NCBI GenBank assembly: GCA_047629805.1
Contig: JBLHUR010000002.1
Location: 48,096-112,095 of the forward strand
Direction: 5' to 3'
Source of the DNA: SW10 sp047629805
Lineage (GTDB): Bacteria; Verrucomicrobiota; Verrucomicrobiia; Verrucomicrobiales; Akkermansiaceae
Length of the DNA: 64,000 nucleotides
Both the position numbers and the translations under genes were made by a program. The notes beneath the pieces are model-generated. The model was not told the DNA's origin, made no database searches, and saw only the letters and a list, made by a program, of their open reading frames with translations. Positions 52,927 to 60,038 of the stretch are shown piece by piece. Every line of letters begins with the position of its first letter. Positions within the stretch are counted from its first letter, which is position 1.

Positions 52927-53394
52927 CTACTCCTTTTCGTCGGAAGCTTCTTCCTTCTTCTCAGCCTCAGGCTCCTCAACTTTTTCGGCCTTAGGCTTCG
53001 CAGCTTTTTTAGCCTTAGGCTTCGCAGCTTTGGGCTCCTCGACCTCGGCTTCTTCGACCTTAGGCTCTTCGACCTCGGCTTCTTCGACCTTAGGCTCTTC
53101 GACCTTGGCTTCTTCCACCTTAGGCTCTTCCACCTTGGCTTCTTCCACCTTAGGCTCCTCTCCTTTGACGTCCTCTACCTTAGGCTCTTCCGCTTTTGGC
53201 TTGGCGGCCTTCTTGGCAGCCTTTTTAGCAACTTTCTTGGTCGCTTTTTTAGCGGCCTTTTTCGCAGCTTTCTTGGCAGGTTTCTCGGCCTTGGCAGGCT
53301 TACTCGCTGCTCCAGCTTTGATTCGATCACTCTTCCGCTTAAGATAGAGTTTTCTGCGGCGGCGCTTCTGACGTGTTTTAAGATTCTGACCCAT
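52927..53394 (-). CDS. Lys/Ala/Glu-repeat protein with basic N-terminus (histone H1-like composition)
   Basis: A 155-residue, extremely biased protein. Residues 1-30 (MGQNLKTRQKRRRRKLYLKR) are Arg/Lys-rich, followed by KKAAKKAAKKATKKVAKKAA-type repeats as in histone H1-like proteins (about 30-68). The acidic part (about 70-125) repeats VEEPKVEEAK/VEEPKVEEAEVE, and a final KPKAEK/EPEAEKKEE tail follows. The basic N-terminus suggests RNA, ribosome or DNA binding; the opposite-charge halves could make it self-compact or span partners. No known domain beyond composition. It has its own terminator. The translation bias is real and not a repeat-frame artefact: all other frames contain the same repeats but do not give a start-proximal basic head. 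Confidence 0.6.
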   Translation of the reverse strand: MGQNLKTRQKRRRRKLYLKRKSDRIKAGAASKPAKAEKPAKKAAKKAAKKATKKVAKKAAKKAAKPKAEEPKVEDVKGEEPKVEEAKVEEPKVEEAKVEEPKVEEAEVEEPKVEEAEVEEPKAAKPKAKKAAKPKAEKVEEPEAEKKEEASDEKE

Positions 53395-53498
53395 AGGATT
53401 AAAGTTCGAATTCGGAGGTAGGCGGCTTCGGCACGATGATCAAGCGAAAATGCACGCCATGTCTTGATCTCCCCCCTTCCCTACCCTTTTCTTCTCCC

Positions 53499-54659
53499 AT
53501 GGCAGGCCTGATCATCAAACCCCGTTCCCGCATTTTTCACGGACACGAATGGGTTTACTCCTCCGAGATTCAAAAAACCTTCGGAAATCCCGAGCCGGGC
53601 GACCTCGTCACGCTCAAGGACTTCAAAGACCGCCCGCTCGGTGTCGCTATTTATAATCCCAATTCCCAGATCGTCGCCCGCCGCATTTCCCGCCGGAAGC
53701 AGAAACTCGATGCCGAATTCTTCGACCGCCGTCTCGGCCAGGCCATTGCCTACCGCGATTCCCTCGACATCGAAAAAAACCTCCGCCGCCTTGTCTGGAG
53801 TGAGTCCGATGGCCTCCCTGGAGTCATCGTGGACCAATACGGCGACCACCTCGTTCTCCAAACCACCACCCTCGCGATGGATCAGCGCAAGGATCTCATC
53901 GTCGATAGCCTCGTCAAACAGCTCGACCCCAAGTCCATCACCCTGCGTAACGATTCCTCAATGCGAAAGCCCGAGGGCCTCGAGGACGAGATCTCGATGG
54001 TTTACGGGGAACAACCGGCCCCCTTCACGGTGGAGCAAAATGGCTCAATCTTTGAAATCGATCCCGCCAACGGACAAAAAACCGGCCTCTATCTCGACAT
54101 CATGGAAAGCTACGAGCGCGTCGCCAAGCTCGCTTCCGGCAAAAAAGTCCTCGATGTCTTTTGCAATCAAGGCGGCTTCAGCCTCGCCTGCGCCCTCGCC
54201 GGAGCAGAATCGGTGACCGCCGTCGATATCTCCGAAGAGGCCACCGCTGCCACTACGAAAAATGCCGAACTCACCGGCGTGCAGGTCGAAACAATCACCG
54301 CCAACGCCTTCAGCTTCCTTCGCCAGCACGACCAAACCTACGATCTCATCATCCTCGATCCCCCGTCCTTCACCCGGAACAAGAAAACGGTCAAGGACGC
54401 CATGCGCGGCTACAAGGAAATCCACCTCCGCGCCCTCGCCATGCTCAACCCCAGCGGAATTCTCGCCACTTTCTGCTGTTCCCACCACGCCACCCGGGAG
54501 CTCTTTTTGGACAGCGTGAAAGAGGCCGCCGTCGATGGCAAACGCACCCTGCGCCTCATTGACAGCCACACCCAACGCCTCGACCATCCCATCATTGCCA
54601 CTCTCCCTGAAACGGAATATCTTAAAGGGTTCACCTTTCAACTCGCTCCCAACCGATGA
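53499..54659 (+). CDS. rlmI: Class I SAM-dependent rRNA (cytosine-C5) methyltransferase, RlmI type
   Basis: A 386-residue methyltransferase of the COG1092 family. An N-terminal PUA domain (about 1-70, GLIIKPRSRIFHGHEWVYSS) is followed by a linker with LVWSESDGLPGVIVDQYGDH. The SAM-binding Rossmann domain comes next, with KVLDVFCNQGGFSLACALAG, VTAVDISEEA and YDLIILDPPSFTRNKKTVKD. A FCCSHH segment is in place of the catalytic Cys-containing SCSHH of RlmI. RlmI makes m5C1962 in 23S rRNA of E. coli; the target here is inferred from homology. Start ATG 53499. Its stop overlaps the next start (ATGA). Confidence 0.8.
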   Translation: MAGLIIKPRSRIFHGHEWVYSSEIQKTFGNPEPGDLVTLKDFKDRPLGVAIYNPNSQIVARRISRRKQKLDAEFFDRRLGQAIAYRDSLDIEKNLRRLVWSESDGLPGVIVDQYGDHLVLQTTTLAMDQRKDLIVDSLVKQLDPKSITLRNDSSMRKPEGLEDEISMVYGEQPAPFTVEQNGSIFEIDPANGQKTGLYLDIMESYERVAKLASGKKVLDVFCNQGGFSLACALAGAESVTAVDISEEATAATTKNAELTGVQVETITANAFSFLRQHDQTYDLIILDPPSFTRNKKTVKDAMRGYKEIHLRALAMLNPSGILATFCCSHHATRELFLDSVKEAAVDGKRTLRLIDSHTQRLDHPIIATLPETEYLKGFTFQLAPNR

Positions 54660-55135
54660 AAAAAATCATTTCCCTCGTCGTCCTCATCCTTCTGGCTTCA
54701 ATCGGAGGATATAGCTACTACCGCCAACAGCCCGAACAACAAGTCGGACGCGCCGTTGACCAGTTTCTTGAAAACGTCGAGCACCGAAAAATTTCGACTC
54801 GCAGGCAGATCGACGTCCACGAAGCGCTCAGCAAAGTTCTCGCCGCCAAAGTCGATTTCCAAGGAGCTTTCCCCATCCCGACCGAGACACTCACCTTGGA
54901 AGAAACTTTAGGTAAGATCGATCAACTCCACGTAGCCACGAGTCTCTGTAGAATCACCGAGTCGGAGCGCAATCTCAAAATCATCGGAGCAAAAGCCCAA
55001 GTTTATCTCACCGCCAACATCCTTCTCGCCGCTGGTAAAGAGTATCAACGCGAGCAAACCTGGGACCTCATCATAGACCTCGAAAAAGGCGAAGACTGGC
55101 GCATCGTATCCATGCGCGGAATCCCTCCGGATTGA
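54656..55135 (+). CDS. Small exported or membrane-anchored protein, SnoaL/NTF2-like
   Basis: A 159-residue protein with one N-terminal hydrophobic helix (about 4-22, KIISLVVLILLASIGGYSYY), probably an uncleaved anchor. The mature part has an alpha helix (AVDQFLENVEHRKISTRRQI) and beta strands ending EQTWDLIIDLEKGEDWRIVS, the order expected for an NTF2-like cone. The function is unknown; in such proteins the pocket can bind small ligands. Its start overlaps the rlmI stop, so it is translationally coupled to it. Confidence 0.65.
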   Translation: MKKIISLVVLILLASIGGYSYYRQQPEQQVGRAVDQFLENVEHRKISTRRQIDVHEALSKVLAAKVDFQGAFPIPTETLTLEETLGKIDQLHVATSLCRITESERNLKIIGAKAQVYLTANILLAAGKEYQREQTWDLIIDLEKGEDWRIVSMRGIPPD

Positions 55136-55141
55136 CCGGCT

Positions 55142-57154
55142 TCACTGCGTCGCCCCTTCGGCTTGCTCCAGCAGCCACTTTTTCAAGTGAGGGCTTTTAA
55201 CAAGTCCGGGATCGTCTCGCAACACCTCTTCAGCGACCTCCCGCGCTTCTCGAATCAAAGAAGTGTCGGCCAAAAACTCCACGAATCGCATCCCGCCAAT
55301 CCCACTCTGCCGCGTCCCCAAAACCTCACCCGGCCCCCTCAGGCGAAGGTCCTCTTCCGCGATCTTGAACCCATCAATCGTGCCCGCGAGAATGTTCAGC
55401 TTCTCCACTCCTTGGGGATTTTTTCCATCGGTCACCAACACACAGTAACTCTTGTGTTCGCCACGCCCGATCCTTCCGCGTAGCTGGTGAAGCTGGGCGA
55501 GACCAAATCGCTCCGCGTTAAAAATCACCATCACATTGGCATTCGGGACATCCACCCCCACCTCAATCACGGTAGTCGCCACCAAGACCTCGGACTTGCC
55601 ATCCCGAAAGCGCCCCATCACCGCTTCTTTTTGTTCCGACGGCAACTTCCCGTGAAGCAAACCAACTTCAAAATGCTTAAAGCGCTTTTCCCACTTCGGG
55701 TGCTCTTCGATGACCGACAAGGCCTTGACGGAACTACTCTCTTCCACCAGCGGATAAACGAGATAAATTTGCCGTCCTTCTTCGAGCTGCTCCGTGAGAA
55801 ATTTCGTCATCTCACTCACCTTGGGCTTCACCCGCACGCCCGAAATAATCTTCCCCCGCCCCGCCGGAAGTTCATCCAGAACCGAAACATCCAAGTCACC
55901 ATAGATCGTCAAAGTGAGCGTCCGGGGAATGGGCGTTGCCGTCATCACGAGGACATCAGGCATGATGCCGCGTTGGATTAACTTCCCCCGCTGAGCCACC
56001 CCAAATTTGTGTTGCTCATCGATCACGACCAAGCCGAGATCATCGAACTCAACCTTATCATAAAGAAGAGCATGCGTCCCGATGATGATTTGCGCTTTCT
56101 CGATTTCCTCCCGCCGATCCGCCGTCGCCAAGCCCACCGTGATTCCAAGTGGAGTGAGCCATTTTGAAAAAGTCAGGTAGTGTTGCTCCGCCAAAATTTG
56201 CGTCGGAGCCATCAGCGCGGCCTGACATCCCGAATCCACCGCCAGCAGCATCGCACACATCGCGACGAAAGTTTTTCCGCTTCCGACATCTCCTTGCAAA
56301 AGCCGATTCATTGGTCGCTGCACGCGCATGTCTGCGATGATTTCCTTCACGCTCCGCTTCTGCGCTCCAGTAAGATCAAATGGGAGAGACTCATAAAACT
56401 CCTTCAAGAGCTGCGTCTTCCGCCCAAGAATACGACCACTCAGGTCAGCATGCCGGGCCCGTCGCCAAACCACGCGGAGTTGTTGCAGAAAAAATTCTTC
56501 CTTCGCAAAAAATCGCCGCGCCGCATCAGTCTGTTCCAGCTCACTTGGAAAATGAACTTCGCGAAAAGCCTCCAGCCGAGGATAGGTTGGATCAACATCA
56601 TGAACGGGTATCAACGAGTCCCCCTCCGCCGATTCAAGCGCGTTAAACATGAGCTCCCGAAGCCTCCGCTGTGGAATCCCGCTGATGTTTTTATAAACCG
56701 GAACGATGCGCTCCAGATGAATTCCCCGGCTCTCTTCCGAGACCACCTCAAACTCCGGATGATCGATCACGACCCGCCCGCCGTGCTCCTTGGGATTTCC
56801 AAAGAGAACAACCTCATGCCCCGTCGCGAGAACCTTCTGCATAAAGGGCATATTGAACCAGCGACAAGTGATGCGCGAAAGCCCACCGCCGGCATGATCT
56901 TCGATCACTGCTTCATAAAACCCCTTCCCACCAAACCCCTTCCGCTGGGTATCGATCACCAGCCCTTTCAAGCACACCGGAAGGCCACCCACTTGGGCTT
57001 GCGCCGGAAAAGCATCAAAGCGCCGACGGTCTTCATAGCGCTTCGGCAGCCAATCCAGTAACTCGGCCAAAGTCTTGATTCCTGCCACTTGCAGAGCTTC
57101 CCACTCGCGCCCCCGGATGCCGGTCAGCTCCCCCAACGACTCATCGGCCTTCAT
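55142..57154 (-). CDS. recG: ATP-dependent DNA helicase RecG
   Basis: Branch-migrating helicase that remodels stalled forks and Holliday junctions. The 670-residue protein has the RecG wedge (OB) domain in its N-terminal third, Walker A GDVGSGKTFVAMCAM, DEQHKFGV (DEAH-like, motif II), VLVMTATPIPRTL (motif III), ATTVIEVGVDVPNANVMVIF and QLHQLRGRIGRGEHKSYCVL (motif VI). The N-terminal ELTGIRGREWEALQVAGIKT helix-hairpin is also present. Start taken at ATG 57154; an ATG nine codons upstream is possible. It overlaps the end of recJ by 14 bases. Confidence 0.93.
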   Translation of the reverse strand: MKADESLGELTGIRGREWEALQVAGIKTLAELLDWLPKRYEDRRRFDAFPAQAQVGGLPVCLKGLVIDTQRKGFGGKGFYEAVIEDHAGGGLSRITCRWFNMPFMQKVLATGHEVVLFGNPKEHGGRVVIDHPEFEVVSEESRGIHLERIVPVYKNISGIPQRRLRELMFNALESAEGDSLIPVHDVDPTYPRLEAFREVHFPSELEQTDAARRFFAKEEFFLQQLRVVWRRARHADLSGRILGRKTQLLKEFYESLPFDLTGAQKRSVKEIIADMRVQRPMNRLLQGDVGSGKTFVAMCAMLLAVDSGCQAALMAPTQILAEQHYLTFSKWLTPLGITVGLATADRREEIEKAQIIIGTHALLYDKVEFDDLGLVVIDEQHKFGVAQRGKLIQRGIMPDVLVMTATPIPRTLTLTIYGDLDVSVLDELPAGRGKIISGVRVKPKVSEMTKFLTEQLEEGRQIYLVYPLVEESSSVKALSVIEEHPKWEKRFKHFEVGLLHGKLPSEQKEAVMGRFRDGKSEVLVATTVIEVGVDVPNANVMVIFNAERFGLAQLHQLRGRIGRGEHKSYCVLVTDGKNPQGVEKLNILAGTIDGFKIAEEDLRLRGPGEVLGTRQSGIGGMRFVEFLADTSLIREAREVAEEVLRDDPGLVKSPHLKKWLLEQAEGATQ

Positions 57155-58853
57155 TCTCGGTATCAGCCGCCGCGCGGACATTTTGAATGCTGATCTGCAC
57201 GTTCACCCGCCCCCGAAAAACATTGCGATCGACCGTGAAGGCCAAGTCCCAAGGAGGATCAGGCAACTCATTCGCGCCACCACCAAAAAAGATGGCATCG
57301 CGCTCATCATATCCCTGCCTCAAGAACAAACGCATGTGGTTGTTTTTCAGACGACGCGGCGGCTCGGTCAGCCAAACATTCCGCACCATAAATATGGGTT
57401 GGGGATTGGCACTCCCGAAGGGTTGCAACAACTCGTAGCTCGCCAGAAAATCGAGCGAAAGCTCACCCAGTTCCACCTCGGCATCGACGTATACCTTGGC
57501 TTCTAAATCCTTGTTCCCACAAGTCTCTTTGACAAATTTTTCAAAGCTCTCCCGGAAGGCCGGAATCGAGTCCTCATGAATGCTCAAACCAGCCGCCATG
57601 TGGTGGCCTCCGCCTGCGATAAGATGCTCACGACCGTTCGCGATTGCCTCAACCAAAGAGATCCCCGCGATGCTTCGACCACTCGCTTTTCCGATGCCCT
57701 TGTCATCAATAGAAATCACAAAAACCGGCTTATGATACATCCGCATCAGGCGCGAGGCCACGATGCCTACCACCCCGGCATGCCAAGAGCGCGAGCCCAC
57801 CACAATCACGGGCTGGTCGTCCCCTTCTTTGAGCATCGCCATCGCTTCCGCAAAGATGGCCTGCTCCAATTGTTGGCGGTTTTTATTGAAATTCTCCAGC
57901 TCATCTGCGAGAGCGGTCGCCTCATCGTGGCTATCCGTCATGAGAGTCGCGAGAGCCTGCTCAGGTTGATCCATCCGCCCAGCGGCATTCAGGCGAGGCC
58001 CGATGCGGAAGCCAATGTCAGCACTACTCAGCTTCCCTTCCGTTCCGGTTAGTTTCAAAAGTGCCCGCAATCCGGGGCGCACCGCCTCTTCCATAATACG
58101 GAGTCCATGACGGACCAAAAGCCGGTTCTCATCCACCAACGGAACGATGTCTGAAATCGTAGCCACCGCGACGAGATCTAGCACATTTTTGAGATCAAAC
58201 TCCTTGATCGGACGCTGCTTCAGCAGCGCATGCGCTAGCTTAAAGACAACCCCCGCGGCGCAGAGGTATTCGCGACGATCACCGGAAGCCTTCGGGTTTA
58301 CCAAAGCAATACAATCCGGCCGACCCTCCGGTCCGATTTCATGGTGATCGACCACCACGGTATCGACCCCTTTTTTATTCAACGAAGCGATGGCCTCATT
58401 GGAAACCGTCCCACAATCAACCGCGATCAGAAGGTCAGGTTTCCCACATTCTTCCAGGCAGCGCTCCAGGCCTCCCCCGCTCAAACCGTAACCTTCGCTA
58501 CTACGACGCGGAATGAAGGAATGCGGTTTTAAACCGTAAGCCTCCAAAGTCGTGCGCAGCACCGCGATGGAGCTCACGCCATCGACATCATAATCTCCAT
58601 AAATACAAACCCGTTGATTTTCATCGACCGCCTGAAAGATCCGCTCGACGGCGAGATCAATCTCGGGGATCTCAAAAGGATCACTCAATTCCGAAAGCTT
58701 GGGACGCAGAAATCTTCCCACATCTTCTTCCGCAATCTCTCGTTGCGCAAGCAAACGACCGAGAATCTGGGGCATTCCTTCAGGAACCAGATTCTCCCAA
58801 CCATCGGGTGCTTCGCGGATGATCCACTGCACCTCCTTTTCCTTCTGACTCAA
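57141..58853 (-). CDS. recJ: Single-stranded-DNA exonuclease RecJ
   Basis: 5'-3' ssDNA exonuclease of the DHH family. The 570-residue protein shows VCIYGDYDVDGVSSIAVL (motif I), LLIAVDCGTVSNEAIASL, VVVDHHEIG with motif III DHH, CAAGVVFKLAHAL, and the DHHA1-type end FSGGGGHHMAAGLS-like LIAGGGHHMAAGLSIHED. A C-terminal OB-like part ends LAFTVDRNVFRGRVNVQIS. The RecJ-RecG order with overlapping genes supports coordinated expression for repair. Start ATG 58853. Confidence 0.94.
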   Translation of the reverse strand: MSQKEKEVQWIIREAPDGWENLVPEGMPQILGRLLAQREIAEEDVGRFLRPKLSELSDPFEIPEIDLAVERIFQAVDENQRVCIYGDYDVDGVSSIAVLRTTLEAYGLKPHSFIPRRSSEGYGLSGGGLERCLEECGKPDLLIAVDCGTVSNEAIASLNKKGVDTVVVDHHEIGPEGRPDCIALVNPKASGDRREYLCAAGVVFKLAHALLKQRPIKEFDLKNVLDLVAVATISDIVPLVDENRLLVRHGLRIMEEAVRPGLRALLKLTGTEGKLSSADIGFRIGPRLNAAGRMDQPEQALATLMTDSHDEATALADELENFNKNRQQLEQAIFAEAMAMLKEGDDQPVIVVGSRSWHAGVVGIVASRLMRMYHKPVFVISIDDKGIGKASGRSIAGISLVEAIANGREHLIAGGGHHMAAGLSIHEDSIPAFRESFEKFVKETCGNKDLEAKVYVDAEVELGELSLDFLASYELLQPFGSANPQPIFMVRNVWLTEPPRRLKNNHMRLFLRQGYDERDAIFFGGGANELPDPPWDLAFTVDRNVFRGRVNVQISIQNVRAAADTENEGR

Positions 58854-58858
58854 GGGTC

Positions 58859-59338
58859 TTAGGAGTCGCCTTTTAAGTACTTGAGGATGTCACTGATCTT
58901 GGGGGATTTGAGTTTCCCTTTCGGATCAGCGATCGTGAAAACGACACGCGAGGTAGTCCCGTGAGCCCCCACATTTATGAGGTAGGTCCCGGGCTTAAGC
59001 GCTTCTTCTTTCAAAGTCGCCTCAAGCTTGAGAGTGTCGGAGTTCTGCGCAAAGATCGGGATGACATTGTTTCCATCGAGAATCGTGCCGTCCACTTTAC
59101 AAGGGCAGACATTGGCAATGAGGACCTCAGCCTTCTTCGCGACCTTCAAAACATCGTCAGCCTTCCCCGGCTTATCGATGATCGCGAAGAGGTCGCCGGG
59201 GTTTTTCATGACCGCCTCCTGCTCACCCATGGTGACCGTACAGGGATAGCAGAGCGGTGGCTTTTCCTCTGCCGAGACTGCCGAGCCGAGGACGGCCATC
59301 AGAATCCAGAAGCGGATCAGGTGATAATATGAAATCAT
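58859..59338 (-). CDS. Small exported protein with paired cysteines
   Basis: A 159-residue protein with a signal peptide (about 1-23, VSA). The mature N-terminus has CYPC and a later VCPCK, two CxxC-like pairs that could form disulfides or bind a metal. The segment GTYLINVGAHGTTSRVVFTI near the end looks like a beta-sandwich. I do not recognise a family. It ends five bases before recJ on the same strand, so it may be co-transcribed with recJ-recG. A start at an ATG 13 codons later (MAVLGS) is also possible. Confidence 0.65.
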   Translation of the reverse strand: MISYYHLIRFWILMAVLGSAVSAEEKPPLCYPCTVTMGEQEAVMKNPGDLFAIIDKPGKADDVLKVAKKAEVLIANVCPCKVDGTILDGNNVIPIFAQNSDTLKLEATLKEEALKPGTYLINVGAHGTTSRVVFTIADPKGKLKSPKISDILKYLKGDS

Positions 59339-59437
59339 GGCGTTACACTGGCAGGGCTTATTCGTGGCCGCAAGAGAAAGACCGCGGCGGAGCAAATTCA
59401 ACGTGGCGGAATGACACTTATCCCATACCTTGCGCCC

Positions 59438-59713
59438 ATGGAATCACCCCGCCGCGTCCTCATCATTGGCGGAGGATTTGCCGGACTGAACTGCGCCAAA
59501 TCCCTCGCCAATCATGACCGCTTTGAGGTCACCTTGATCGACCGACAAAATCACCACCTCTTCCAGCCGCTCCTCTCTCAAGTCGCCCCCGCTTCCCTTT
59601 CCGCAGTCGAGATCGCCCGCTCCCTGAGAGCGATCCTCTTCGGTTTCCGCAACAAGTTCGTCGTAATCCTCTCGTAGGCCTTCTCCTCCCTCTTCGACAA
59701 ACCAACCGCATGA
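59438..59713 (+). pseudogene. Collapsed type II NADH dehydrogenase gene
   Basis: The frame starts like NDH-2: ESPRRVLIIGGGFAGLNCAK (FAD site), then TLIDRQNHHLFQPLLSQVA and SAVEIARSLRAIL. It then jumps directly to FGFRNKFVVILS, which resembles the C-terminal membrane-associated end of NDH-2, a TAG stop (59675-59677) at a position normally Trp, and in the same frame AFSSLFDKPTA to a final TGA. About 340 residues of the middle are missing, so an internal deletion plus one nonsense mutation explain it. The remaining product would be inactive. Confidence 0.7.
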
Positions 59714-59844
59714 GTTTTCTTCGTCTCAGAGAATCAAGACGAGTGAAAGGTCGTAAAAAAGCCGAAGCTAGAAAAGCCCATCAAAATGTTGAAGCCGACT
59801 TCAAAGCCCTCGAAAACAAAATCAAACACCGCCCCCAATCCTAA
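59710..59844 (+). CDS. Small basic 44-residue protein, possible real gene after ndh
   Basis: ATG 59710 overlaps the final TGA of the NDH-2 remnant (ATGA), the same coupling seen between real genes here. The product starts MSFLRLRESRRVKGRKKAEA and has a charged helix (ADFKALENKIKH). Too short for similarity. It could be a real gene that once followed ndh, or a chance ORF. The rest of the gap to 60038 shows nothing else recognisable. Confidence 0.35.
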   Translation: MSFLRLRESRRVKGRKKAEARKAHQNVEADFKALENKIKHRPQS

Positions 59845-60038
59845 GGCCCTCTTGCAGGAACGGGAGCAAGCGTGACTAAGCCAGAGCCCCTTCTTTTACC
59901 GCTAAATCTTCAGCTTAAAATTTGACCGTCGGGAAGCGTTGAAAAAAGGGGGATCATTTTTAATGATGCGAAACTGATGAATCGACCTTGGGTCCTGCGT
60001 ATCGTAAATATCCACCCTCCGATCCTTCACCAAGACGT

